Below are positions 21,738-33,707 of a DNA stretch of 64,000 nt, in pieces. Position numbers and translations under genes: made by a program. This DNA is from Trema orientale. Taxonomy: Eukaryota > Streptophyta > Magnoliopsida > Rosales > Cannabaceae. The notes beneath the pieces are model-generated. The model was given only the letters and a program-made list of their open reading frames with translations, did no database searches and was not told the origin of the DNA. Position 1 is the first letter of the stretch, and every line of letters starts with the position of its first letter. Where the stretch lies: NCBI GenBank assembly GCA_002914845.1, contig JXTC01000223.1, positions 247,091-311,090 of the forward strand, in the 5' to 3' direction.

Positions 21738-23567
21738 TGTTCAGGATCGGACCTTGTATTCTGATTAATTAACAAGACCTGTGATTAATTAAAGCAAAGT
21801 AAAGAATAACTGGGATTATGGTTAGATTACAAAGGGTGCACAAAGTGTAAGAGTTATCACAACACTATATACGTGTCGAAGTCTTGATAGGCAGTCAATG
21901 TAGAAGACGACACTTCCCACAGTGTCTTTGCCACGTTAGTGGTTGCAAGAATAACGTACTTACAATATAGTAATAATAATGATAATAATATTGGTGTAAT
22001 AATAACGTAAGTGTTATTACAACACTGACACTACGTATCGAAGCCCCGATAGGCGGTCGCAATAAAGAATGACACTTCCCACGGCGTCCCTGTATATAGA
22101 CGGTTGCAGGGATAATTAGCTTATGGATCGACAATAATATAATAATGCAGTAATAATAAATAATAGATGAGGAATTATGAGAGAACGCAGAATCCTGGAC
22201 TTGTGCTTTAGGTCAAGCATGGAGTTCGAAGAGAGTACTTCGGGGCCCACAAATCACTAAAGTGCAAGGGTTAGTGACTGCATACAAGGAAACTTGTAAA
22301 ATAAGTTAGTGAAAATAGTAACATAAAAATGATAAGACAATAGAAATGCTATAAAAATAATTATGCGATGTAAAGTGATATGAAATAATTGCAGGGCCTA
22401 AGATATGTGAATAAATAAGTGTGGGCTTAGGAAATGGACAAACAAAAGTATCTAAGCCTATATGAATATTTAGGAAAATACCAATACTAAAGAGAGTTGT
22501 TTGTCAAGATTTACACATACATGGACATGCGGAAGTGGGTACATATATATATACATATATTTAAATGTGTAGAGATGAAATACAGATGACTAGGAGCTAG
22601 TCCCAAGTAAACTTAGAGCTTAGCATATGTAGATAACGTACAATAAGATGTATGCAAGTATATATGTATATATGTAAAGCTAAAGTAGAAGGATGTATAG
22701 AAAGGGGAAAGAGGACTTAGCTATAAGTTAGTTATGAACCAAGGTGATAATAGAGGTGTGACTCTTGGGCTTCTGGTAGAAGAGAAAATGAAAGATAGTG
22801 GTGGTGATGATGTTTAGGCCACGGGTTGAGTGAAATGAGGATGGTGTGATGATGATATTGGTGATTTAGTAAAAGAAATATATTAAGGATGGGAGGTGGT
22901 GAGAGCCACGGATGAGTACAAGAGAAAAATGGACACTAAAGAGAGAGATCAAGAAAAAGAGAGAGAGGGCATGGTTTAAGAAAATAAAGGAAAGAAAGGT
23001 GTTGTATTATAGATAGTGTATATTCATTAGGTTTCGAATGAGAGCATTACCTCTTTATTTATAGGCAAAGAATGCCTTACATTACAAAGAGACTTCTACT
23101 ACAAGAGAATGAGGTGTGAAGTACCTATTAGCTTATTTTAATGGACACGAGGATTAGGTGTCAAGCTCTTGGTAGCTTAAGCTTGCTTAATGTAGAAGAC
23201 CTTAGGCAATAAGTACTTGTAGCTACAAGATCTTGGTGAGCAAGTTGAAAGAGTCCGGAGCCTTTTAGAGTTATCTAGAATCATTGAGTAGCTTGTACGC
23301 GATAGAAAGAGCTCCAAAACAACTTGTAGTTCAGCTCCAAGTGACATGTAGTTTGGCTTCAAAGGCTTGTAGTTCGAGCATGGATGAAAACAGCTTAAAC
23401 GACACGCAGTTTTGGCTATACTACATGCCATTTTCTTGAGTTTATGTTGTTTGTCCCATAGCACGTGTAGTTCCACTAAGCTTGCTTAAGTCTTGCTAAT
23501 CTCATACTTAATTACTACTAATTCTCATTCTAGGATTAATCCCAAAAATTGGGAAAACCCTAAAACA
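21738..23567 (-). repeat. 3' LTR of G
   Basis: 1830 bp, colinear with 38062-40021. Read on the minus strand it starts TGTTTTAGGG at 23567 and ends GATCCTGAACA at 21738. It contains trinucleotide-rich stretches (AATAAT near 21966-22000 and 22136-22160) and GGTGATGATG-type stretches near 22800-22870. Confidence 0.9.
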
Positions 23568-23656
23568 TTAAGTCCCATGAGCTACGATAGATGTGATCAT
23601 TCACCGGAGCTCATTAAGCCTTATAAGTAGTGGGTCTTGCATACATTTCATAAGCC

Positions 23657-24136
23657 ATGTCTTCCTCTCGATTGTACATCGATCACATCTATCTATTTCC
23701 ACTTTCAGTCATAGCTCCTAGCTCGAACTCGGGCTCATCAGGAATATCCTCGAGGGGTTCATCTTCTCCTAAGCCGTATCCTTTGAGTGGTTCGTTGGAT
23801 ATAATACTGAGTTCACCATCATCTCCTCCACCTACGCCAGTATCTCCTCGTGTAGACCAAGCAAGTGTGGATAAACTCTAGGCTCAGGTTAATGCCTTGA
23901 GTGAGCAACTGACCGAGATGCAATTACAGTCCTGAGCCGAATTGCACTACTATGTCCAGAGGATCCAAGAGCTTGAAATGCATGCTCTTCATGCTTTTGA
24001 GCATGTTTCGGAGATCCAGTCCTACGTGGAACAAAAGATTGCCATTCTGGAGGCAAATCTAAGGATGGCAGAGACGAACTTGATGGAAGCATATGAGGAG
24101 ATCGACCGTTGTTGGGAGTTATACTGGGATCTTTGA
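23657..24136 (+). pseudogene. Antisense additional ORF of G (coiled coil), two stops
   Basis: One plus-strand frame from the ATG at 23657 to the stop at 24134-24136 (160 codons), interrupted only by TAG at 23879 and TGA near 23936. These fit CAG to TAG and CGA to TGA. The N-terminal half is Ser/Pro-rich low complexity. The C-terminal half, from about residue 70, is a continuous heptad-like helix (QVNALSEQLTEMQ, then IQELEMHALHAFEHV and AILEANLRMAE). It lies opposite to gag-pol, just inside the 3' LTR. A TATA-like TTATAAGTAG stands at 23620 and AATAAAGAAAA at about 24364. Antisense extra ORFs at this place are known in Grande-type Tat elements. Function unknown. Confidence 0.65.
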
Positions 24137-26392
24137 AGTTGAGTGATTCTGGTGCTAGTGTTAGCATCCCATGTGGAGCCACAGCCTCCGCATTATGGTG
24201 TTCGGCCTTCTACGAGCTGATGAGGATCTCGAATATATCCGAATCGATGCCATCAAAGACCCTGTAGCTTCTACTGTTAAGCTAGGTCTTCCTGTGTACT
24301 AATAAGGAGAGTACTCTGCAAAATGAAATACCTCCTCGAGCCTTGTATGCTCAATGTGATATAAATAAAGAAAAGCTTGCTTTTACACATGTGTGTATTA
24401 AAGGCTTAAAACATGCATATACGTATGATTACATTTTAAAGAAAAGCAAGCAAACATATATAAGCACTCTTCGGTTTTTGACATGAAAATATCATAGCAA
24501 CAAGTATTTTGGAGAAGAGCAGGTGCATGATTTTATTATCCAAGAGGGGAATATTAAATTCAAACCTGGATAATAACTTAACTAAGGGACATGTATGAGG
24601 CTTGCTTATATTTTGTAAAGATATAAGGCACCTAACAAGTATAGTAATGAGCACCTTGAAACATATAATTTGTTGTCAATGAAAATATTAGTGCTTTAAT
24701 TCAAGCATAAGACAACAAGAGAATAGTTTAATTAATATGCTAGGAGGGTCATAAATTTAATTTAGCAATAATACTTATTAAATCAAAGACCATAAAGTGC
24801 ATACATGGAGCAAAATCTAACTTTATAAAATTAATTTTTGCTAATAAGGAAATTCATGCCAAGATGTAGTATGTATGCATGGGAGGGACATGTCCAAGAT
24901 ACTACACAAAAATCCTAGTGTAGATTTCCTTGGTTTGTCCGAAAATAAAAGTATCCAAAGAATAAAACCATGGACATGCTTGGGTATTATGCCAATGTTT
25001 CAAGACAAGTCACATGAAAACAAAAGAAAGTGGCACCAACCTAGCTTGGTATGGCTTAGGTGTTAGACGAGAATACAAGGGAGTAGAGTCATTATTTTTG
25101 ATCAAGGCCACATGCAATTGGAGAGTAGATGTGACAAGGCATGCAAGTGGTGAAGTGTTAGCACAAAAGCTACACACTTATCCTTATTAAGTAGCTTGAG
25201 TGGGTACAAGGAAAAGAAGAGGACAATGCTTTCAACTTTGTAAGAGAGGAAGAGCATGAGGTAATAGTAATCATTTAGGCTACTTTATAGTGTAGGAACC
25301 CGAGAGTCACATGCACACATATATATATGGTAGAGATAAGTATTATATATATAGATGAATGATAGTGCAAGTGGATAAAAGGAAATGCAAAGGAAGAAGT
25401 TGTATGACATCCTAGGCTTCCAAATGACTATTGTGTGATCATTTCAAATGGGAAGACAACAATGATGCTATATCATTTTCGGATTTATGTGTAGGTGTAG
25501 TCAGATTCCTTTATTGGAATTAAGTGCTTATTTGAGAGCTTAAAGAACTAAAAGAGGGGCGGAGAGGCTGAGGGCCTTATCTCGTAAGTTTGCATTGCTA
25601 TTTAAGCCATGCATGGGACTCATTTCGGTCCCTAATTCTTTTGCCTGAGGGTGAGTGAAATGAGAGGAAGAGAGAAAATTGATAGAGAGAGGGCATTCAG
25701 AAATAAAGAGAGAAAAAGAGAAAAAGGGAGAGAGAGAGGGAGCACGGAAAAGAACTTGAAACAAGATCAAGTATTTTCCATAAGGACTAAGATGAAAAGA
25801 AGAGCTTCATGGGTATTGTCCTCAAGCTTGACTCGAGCAAATTTCATGGAGACACCGTGGGGCACTACCATAGATTGGAGGAGCAAGGATGTACTATGAG
25901 GCTCCATTGAAGAGTTAGGAGACATAGCACGGCTCAAGGATCGTGACAAATCCCTGAACGAAGTGTGGAAACTCTTAGATGTTTCTACCAACATTTTTGT
26001 TGATACATCTAAGAGGGAGGTTATTTTAGAACCTCTGTCTAAAGATTAGATAGAGATTATAACATTCTCTCTTCCTCTGGCTTACTGAACACTTTTCCTT
26101 TTGTCCATTGATTATTGGCAATGGCAAAGTCTCTAGTGAGAGGGAAGAGGGAGATTAGCGAATCATGGACAATGAGCCATGACCTATTATGAAAAATTCT
26201 TGTTTTAGATCTCAAAGCCTAAAACAACATAGTCATGGAAGTTGGACTTCTATGACCATTATGAATTTTAAAAGGGGAGGAATGTAATCCTTCGAGATTT
26301 TTAGATAGGGAATTAGTATTGGAGTAAGAAAGAAAATATGCTAATTCCATTTAATTTTATATTTTATGAAATAAAATTTTATGAGTTAGAAA

Positions 26393-26428
<36 letters not shown>

Positions 26429-27814
26429 CCGAAAATGCAAGAGAACCCAAAAACTTGATCAAACATCATGAAATATGACCACAGGTTAAAAAGAATTCAA
26501 AGTGGAAAAAGGAATGGAAGCTATCAAATTATGCCGACCTAGAGAATTTTTGGTGAAAAATTTTGGACAAATGTAATGGTATTCTCGGGTTCTACATCAT
26601 GCTTGAGATTTTGAAAAATAACAATATAATGAAGGCCCAAAGTGATGATAGGTGTGCATGAGAGTAATCACATCCAAGCGTGAAATTTAACACCAAAAGG
26701 TCTAATTATGTATGTAAATAAAATACAAATAATTGACCAAATAGGGAAATAAGTGTAGAAATCATGGCCCAACATGTAAAAGTGGTATCTTGGGATATAA
26801 GTGAGGTCTAAAAAATCTTGGCCCAAAAGTATGAAATGAGTATTGCAAAATTACCACACTTAGAAGACATGTTTGCGAAACATTACAAAGAAATGAGCAA
26901 ATAAGAAGGTAAGCACAAAGCTTTGTATAAGGCTTAAAAAGTGGTTGAATAGGCCATAAGCGGCTCGGCCCAATTAAAGAAAGTATAAAGATATTTTGTA
27001 AAATACTACTATTAGAAATCATGCATACCAAAAGCTATATGATTTATGAGAAATGCTCATTTTCTAAACTTTTTATCAACAAAAGTGGTAAAAATATTAT
27101 TGGGCCTTACTAATGACATTGGTAAAAATCTAAGACAGATTTCATACCTTGTTAGAGCCGTGACGGCCCATTAGGCCTTAATATAATAGCCTACATACCG
27201 TGGCCTGGTGAGAACTTCATGTTGCATGCATGCAACGTGGACGACATCTGAGGAGCTTTCTTTGTGGGCTTAAAGTGCACATATATCCTTGAGATGGAAT
27301 ATTCTGGTTTGACATCCCTGCTCTTCTAGAGTTGCAAGTAAATAACTTTCTTTGCACAGTAGGGGAATTAGTCCAGATGAAGATTCAAACCAAGAAAGAT
27401 AAACACTGAGGATATTTTAAAAATAAAATTAAGTCTCCAGTATTTTAAATAAATTGCTGGGGAGGAAAATAAGATTTTAGAAGGAATAGAGTCCCTAGTA
27501 ATTTAAATAACTGTCAGGGAGAGGTAGACTCAGTCCCCAGTATTTTATAAAATATTTTGGCAATCTCTTTGAACTTTTAAAAGGGTAGAGAGGGAGTGAT
27601 GCCAAAAATTGACTAATTATACTTGAAAAATATTTGCGCAAAAATTAATCGTAAAAGGACTCTCATGATGATTTTTAAGAGGTACTTGAGAATAGGAGAT
27701 TTACTTCTTAGAAACCATGAGGTCTTGAAAAGATGTTCACGAGGGTAAAGAACATCCAGAAATTATCACAAGTGCTTGTGAGAAAGCATGCCACACATTA
27801 AAAGAAGGGAAAAA
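24137..27814 (-). other. 3' non-coding region of G, first part
   Basis: AT-rich, without a supportable gene. It begins with a likely 3' UTR of the antisense ORF. A GA-rich stretch lies at 25640-25745 and a CT microsatellite at 26396. The phrase AAAAGGGGAGGAATGTAATCC at 26271-26291 looks like a polypurine tract followed by a TGTAAT LTR start on the plus strand, but I found no matching end. A fragment of another element may therefore lie here. Confidence 0.4.
26396..26424. repeat. CT microsatellite
   Basis: An uninterrupted run of about fourteen CT units. Confidence 0.95.
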
Positions 27815-28815
27815 TAGAAATTTGTTGCAGGATACTTATCGGGCAAGTAGCGATAAGGTTTTAAAATAGCTGCATAGGAGAAGTATAAAAATCATCATGC
27901 AGACATAATCACAACTAGGAGTGAGAAAACCATCTTCATGCAGGAAATTTAGGGAGTATAAGATTTAAAAGCATGTAGAAGAATACTCATCAGTTTATCA
28001 CGATGAGGTTTTAGAATAGCTGCATGAAAGAGGTGTAAAAAATCATGCATGGATCTCACATGTGAGAGTGAGAAAATAAACTATATACAGAGACTCAGAA
28101 ATGTGAGATTTAAAAGCATGTAGAAAAATACTCATCGGATTTACACGATAAGGTTTGGACATCTGTATAGAAAAATGTGTAAAGCTATGCAGGAAAGGCT
28201 ACATGCAAGGATAAGAGCTTGAACATGTAGAAAAGTACTTATCGTAAAGGCGATGATAAGGTTTTAACGTCTGCATAGACATATGTTAAATCATCCAGGG
28301 AGACTATATGCAAGGACTCAAAAGTGTGAGATTTAAAAGCATATAGAAAAGTACTTATCGTAGAAGCGACGACAAGGCTTTCATGTCTGTATAGAAAAAT
28401 GTGTAATATTATGTAGGAAAAGCTACATGTATGCATAAAAGCTTGAACATGTAGAAAAGTACTTATTGTAAAGATGACGATAAGGTTTTGACATCTGCAT
28501 AGATATATGTTAAAATCATGCAGGGAGAATGATATACAAGGAATAAAAGCATGTAGAAAAGTACTTATCATAGGGGCGATGATAAAGTTTTGTCATCTGC
28601 ACAGAGAAATATGTAAAACTATGCAGGAAACATGTAAGGACAGAAGCTTGAACATGTAGAAAAGTACTTATCGTAGAGGTGACGATAAGGTTTTGACATC
28701 TGCATAGATATACGTTAAAATCATGCAGGGAGAACTATATACAAGGACTCAGAAATGTGAGATTTAAAAGCATATAGAAAAGTACTTATCGTAGAGGCGA
28801 CGATAAGGTTTTGAG
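27815..28815. repeat. Tandem array with conserved hairpin in G
   Basis: About nine units of roughly 100-155 bases (mostly 100-120). Each carries CATGTAGAAAAGTACTTATCG, a 9-base spacer, CGATAAGGTTTTGACATC and TGCATAGATAT. Units start near 27818, 27972, 28110, 28217, 28339, 28446, 28548, 28649 and 28770. CTTATCG and CGATAAG form a 7-base stem. Older units at the left have different stems with changes in both arms. It lies in the 3' region of G. Confidence 0.85.
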
Positions 28816-29240
28816 AGGTGAGACGGAGTATGGGTGAGAATACTATCCACATACTCAGGCAATAAGTACAGCTTGGATGGCCATACCCGGGCAGAATTAA
28901 GCGTCGCCCTTGTGGAGGAGACAGGCTTTTTGTTGAAGCTGCGCCAATTTAGCCGCTCTACGGTCAACCGGGCAGGGGAGAACTTGCTGCGACCCCTGGG
29001 ATTGAGGCTAGCTTTGTAGTGTAGGTACAGGATCTTGCACACTCACCCGCTATTTAAAGTACAAAGCATCGTCCTAAGTAAAATAATGGGTGCGATTGCA
29101 CAGCCATTTTCTGGCAAGATATAGCTCCTCTTGCGTTGGAGAAAAATGCAGTTCTGGAAGATCTGGCATTTCGGCCGGCAGTATTGTGACAAGCCACTTC
29201 TAGGATGACTGACCAGCAGCAGGGAGGCCCATGCCTGGGC
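28816..29240. other. GC-rich block inside G
   Basis: About 420 bases with clearly higher GC and non-repetitive sequence, right after the tandem array. Both strands have open frames (plus 28834-29019, 61 codons; minus 28764-29042, 92 codons), but I recognise neither. It could be part of G's 3' region or captured host sequence. Confidence 0.35.
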
Positions 29241-29928
29241 TCATACTTTGCTACCTCAATTCCTCTTTGCCATGATAATGCCTCGAAGCTTTTTCTGAGG
29301 ACTATCCAAGGCTTTTAGTTCTGGAGATACTTTATCCTTTTTGTCCTTTTCAGCGCTTTTACTTTTCTTTCTACCTAACTTTCTCCCATTCCCTTTTTAA
29401 ACTGATGGCTTTTGTCAGTTTATCTCTCTGTCTTTTTTCAATGGCTTTTATCCTCACATCTCTTGTGCCTTTTGTGATGACTTTTACAAGTATCTCAGAA
29501 CATAAAGTACCCAAAGTAGTACCCAGAAATCACTTCAGAAAAATTTTGAAAACAACCATTTTTTGAAAATATGAGTGTACCAATTTCAGTTTTGAGAATA
29601 GAGAAGCTTTGTAATAGAAAATAATAGCTTTTTATTTTGTCAGAATTTTGTAAAGGGATTCGTCAAAAGAAAGATAAGTATTCTGACAGAGGCTCTGAAA
29701 TATTAGAAAAATAGTACTGAGAATCAGGTATCTAAAACGACTGGTTTTCAAGAAAAGCAGGACTGAATTGTATTTTTTTTTTCTTTTTTTTGAAAAGAGG
29801 ATAAAGCCCTGATGAGTGTGTATTTTACTCATAAATCAAGTATTTTCTAAGTTCAAATAATTATAAGTTCTCTAGCATTTGTGTTGTTTTAATGTTCTTT
29901 TGTGTTTTTATTATAGAAAATAAGAAAT
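29241..29928. other. G 3' region, no gene seen
   Basis: T-rich and A-rich DNA between the GC-rich block and the nested LTR. It has short homopolymers (about 29769-29790) and no coding signature. Confidence 0.4.
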
Positions 29929-31376
29929 TGAGGCTTAGTGTATATTTAACACCAAAAAAGAGAAGTTTATGAAGCCATTAATAACCGAAACGAGGACCGG
30001 CTTATCAAAGAGAGCTAAAAAGCTCAATTGGACCAGCAGCTAGGCGCTACGGTGCTCAAAAAGGGCACTATGGTGCCTCAGAACCAGAACGCTGGCACCG
30101 TGGTGCCACTTTCTGGGCACACAGTACCCAGAAAGTGGCACCGCGTTGCCAAAAACGGGCACCGTGGTGCCACTGCGATTTCAACATGCGTAGAAGTCAT
30201 GTTTTCCCCATTTTGCAGCCACATATCCACACATTTTTGGCCAACTTTAAGGGCCATTTTTGGCCCTTGATCTAACACCAATGGATGGTTAGATTTCTTC
30301 CTTTCTTAGGTCATCTTAGTGCCCTTTAAATAGACACTTTAGTCTCTATTTCATAGGTGTGGAGAGTTGGAAGAGGAGGGGCATCCTTGAGAGCTAAAAT
30401 TCCCAGAGAGAGAGAGCTTTGGAGCTGAAATTTGGAGAGGATGCTTGAGAGAGATGCTTGAAGAATTGAAGGCTTGAAGTTCTACCTCCGCGAAAGAGTT
30501 TTCTCTTCCTCTTTCTCACCCTAATCTCATTTGAATTTTGTATTGGGCATATTGTACAATTTGTTTGGAATATTGAAATTCTTTATGAGATTAGCCATGG
30601 ATTTTACTATGCTTGGATTGATTCTCTATCTTAGGATTTGATGTACCCTTTTTATACTTTGTTTTGCTTATTTTGTTAATTGTTGGCTTCTTTTTTATTG
30701 TCAATTCATTTATGTTTCTCCTCGCTTATTGCCTCTAATTTATGTGGCTAATGAATTAGTTGAACTTAGGTTGTGATTTTGATATTTGAGAGAGTTTGAT
30801 TTCATAAACCGGAATTGAGAAACATAATTTAGGTTATTGTGAGACCGAGAGGAGATCAACACTTAGATAATCAAAGTAGAAAGTTCTTAAGGTCTAAAAC
30901 TTAATGAGTGCTTAGAGAACCGGATTAGATAGAGATATCAACTTGGGTACTTAGGCATATTATCTCATTCAGCACTCGAGATAGGGAATGAAATTATATT
31001 AGGTCCCTTGATTAGTTAATTTAATAGAATTAGGCTAATAATTGCTTAATTTGACGAATTTAGAAATAATTAGGGGAAATCATATCCTTAGCATATTAAT
31101 GCATAGTAATTTGTATATTTTATTTACGTAATTGTTTTATCTTTATTTTTATTCATTTTATTTTAAATTCATTTAGTTTTGATGCATAGATAAAATTAGG
31201 TTATGATAATTTTGGTACTTAATAACTAATCTAAAATCTAATCCCTGTGGATCGACCCTTCTTGCCACTGTACTAGTTAATTCTAAGTTTTAATAGACTT
31301 GCTAGGTTAGTTAATAGGAGGTAATTATAAATATTAATTTGGTACTGGGCGTTTATTTCCAACGACTAAACGTGTT
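29929..31376 (+). repeat. Nested solo LTR (Athila/Tat type) in G
   Basis: The segment has the layout of the D LTR: a TTTAACACC-like start, a palindrome cluster (30030-30180), a pyrimidine-rich and leader-like middle, and a tail near 31240-31376 with GGATCGACCC and a TTCCA end. Neither end has a clear target duplication, so the limits are approximate (within about 20 bases). It separates G's integrase from the rest of its 3' region. No internal element sequence is present, so I call it a solo LTR. Confidence 0.6.
30030..30180. repeat. GGCACC/GGTGCC palindrome cluster, copy 3
   Basis: It contains two copies of GGCACCGTGGTGCC. It also has a 16-base perfect inverted repeat, GGTGCCACTTTCTGGG at 30102-30117 against its complement at 30127-30142, with a 9-base loop. 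GC is far above the surroundings. Confidence 0.9.
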
Positions 31377-31567
31377 TTCCATCACCAAACCCCGAGGAAA
31401 ACAAAGATGTGAATGCATAAATATATATGAGAGAAAAATGCCCATCATAGAGTAGAAAAGCACAATATGATGGCAATTTTGTTCGTGCATGCAAAAACGA
31501 CAGTTCCCAGTATAGGGTTATCCATAGCAGTCCTTAATTTATCAAGTGCAGTATTTCTTGATAAATT

Positions 31568-33311
31568 TTAAATTAGTGAGTGGAGAGAGTTTACCAGTGT
31601 CAATCTCTTGGAGGACACAGTACCCACTGGGCTTGACGTCAGCGATTTGGTATAGGCCTTCCCGATTTGGGGTGAATTTTGCGACGTCAATCCCTTCATG
31701 ATGTGATCGGTGGCTTTTAGCACCAACTCTCCCACCTGAAAAGAGCGAGGTCTTATTAGTCGATTGTAAGCCCGAGCTAATTTCTTTCGATAGGATAAGA
31801 CCCCTTGTTGAACTTGATCTTGTTGGTCTTCAAGGACTTCAAGATCGAATTCTCGGGTGCTTTGAGCAGCATCCGAAGATAGTGCCATTTTTGTAGAGGT
31901 CACAAAGAGTTCCACAGGCCAAATAGCTTCAGCTCCATACACCATGGAAAATGGTATTTGTTTGATAGTGGTATTTTTAGTAACTCTGTAGGCCTAGAGT
32001 ACATAAGGTAAGCACTCATCCATTGAATGGACTTGGCATCGATCATCCGTTTGATGACGGCTATCAAGGTTTTATTGAAGGCTTCGATCACACTATTGCC
32101 TTGGGGATAATACTGTGTAGAATATTCAAGGAAAATATGATATTTTTCCATTAGGGACTGAAAGGGTTGCCCTGTGAAGGTGTCCCATTGTCTGATATTA
32201 TTCTACAAGGTATCCCAAAGTAGCAAATGATATATTCTTTCACGAAGCTTCCTGTGGCTTCGAAAGTGGCTCTTTTAAGAGCGATTGTCTCGGACCACTT
32301 AGCGAAATTTTTTGTAGCTATCAAAATCCAGATTTTCCCCTTGGCAGGAGGAGATATAGGCCCGACGAGATCGATGGACCAGGTGTGAAATGGCCATGGC
32401 GAATGGACGCTTCCCATTTCAACAGTGGGGGTATGAATAAGGTTAGCATGCTTTTGACAAGTGTCGCATTTTTTGGTAAATTCCATGGCATCCTTTTCCA
32501 TAATTGGCCAATAGTAGTCGACAATGAGTAGTTGCTCGAAGAGACGACGGCCTCCCACATGTCCGCCGGAGTCTCCAGCGTAGATTTCCCTAAGAGCTAC
32601 GTCGATTTCAGCTGGCCCTAAGCATTTTAGGGCTTTCCTTTGGAAGCTGCGTCTGAACAGGAAACCATTGTGAACAAAGAACCTCTCAATTTTTCGTCTA
32701 ACTAGAATGGCTGAGGGGACGTCGTCTGGCATTTTACTGGAGTTGAGAAAATCAATATAGATTTTCTTTCAGTCCGGCACTTCTGTGTAGCAAATTTCCC
32801 TGGAATCAAGCATAAGCTGACACTATTGGAAACTTTTTTGTAGCTCATCAGCTAGGCTTTTGAGATTAGGCCAGTAATAACCTGACCTTTGAACTCGATG
32901 GGCAAGTGATAGACCTTCCATACCACAAGTCTTGTTGTGAATTTCTTGAAGGATTGTTTGCCCAAGCATTGTATCAATGCATTTTGCTAAAACGCCATTG
33001 GACAGTCTCCAGTAAAGATGATTATTGATCACAACATATGACTTGGTCTCTTTGAGACTCTGGGCATCAGACTTTCCCATCTTTTCTTTGATAGAATAGA
33101 TCCAATCACTTAGAGATGGTGCCGCTGAAGGAATAGGTTTTGCCTTAATCGCCAAAGGGATTTGAATGAGATCCTCTCTAGTTGGGGTGATCTTGAGTAC
33201 CAAAGTGGCAAGAGCGTCGGCGTACTTATTTTGTGACCAGGGAATATACTCTAATTTATAGTGGGTGAAACCGTGGAGTTTCTTTCGAATTTCTTCTCGA
33301 TATTTAAGCAT
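31568..33311 (-). pseudogene. Integrase of G with two zinc-finger-like regions
   Basis: Minus strand. A first HHCC-like region near 32830-32960 (EIHNKTCGMEG, then GYYWPNLKSLADEL) is damaged. After a linker comes a second, well-kept one (GGHVGGRRLF, then YYWPIMEKDAMEF and CDTCQKHA) near 32440-32570. The core follows with SIDLVGPIS, IISDNGTP, and the Glu in YPQGNSVIEAFNK (near 32065-32110). The C-terminal part (31568-31945) starts MVYGAEAIWPVEL. Frames change near 32150 and between 32732 and 32823. Duplicated finger regions of this kind occur in known rosid relatives, so I read them as a lineage trait. Confidence 0.85.
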
Positions 33312-33344
33312 AGCAGGTTCTTTGACCGCGAATTCTCCATTTAA

Positions 33345-33707
33345 CTACTTGATGATCAAATTAGAATCTCTATAAATTCTTAATTTGGAGATCTTTATAT
33401 CATTAGCCAAGTCTAGGCCAATAGCTAAAGCCTCATACTCGGCTTCATTATTAGAGCAAGAAAAGGCCAATTTAATAGCTTTCTTGAAGACTTCTCCATG
33501 ACAATTGGTAAGTACAATCCCGGTGCTTCCTTTGTTGTGAGTTAAGGCACCATCGAAGTATAGCGTCCAGTCGTCTTCTTTATCTTCCACTGAGAGTACT
33601 TCTTCATCAAGAGTGTATTTGGTGTATTTGAGTAATTCAGCTAGGGCTTGACTCTTGATTGCTTTTGGTTTTTCCACCGATATGTCGAGCTCGCTAAGCA
33701 TGAGCAT
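33345..33707 (-). pseudogene. Additional RNase H of G
   Basis: A 120-codon frame with WTLYFDGALTHNKGSTGIVL, CSNNEAEYEALAIGL and IYRDSNLII. These carry the Asp-Glu-Asp residues of the second, archaeal-type RNase H that marks Tat-lineage gypsy elements. The region between it and RT (33708-34324) holds the regular RNase H and linker with several stops. Confidence 0.85.

Noticed and set aside
25540-25994. Overlapping frames on both strands near the GA-rich stretch
   Set aside because: Low-complexity GAGA/CTCT sequence opens the frames; there is no motif.
28239-28571. 110-codon minus-strand frame with repeated His/Phe/Ser words
   Set aside because: It is a translation of the tandem array; the periodicity comes from the DNA repeat.
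30028-30281. Open frames on both strands
   Set aside because: They are produced by the GGCACC/GGTGCC palindrome cluster inside an LTR.
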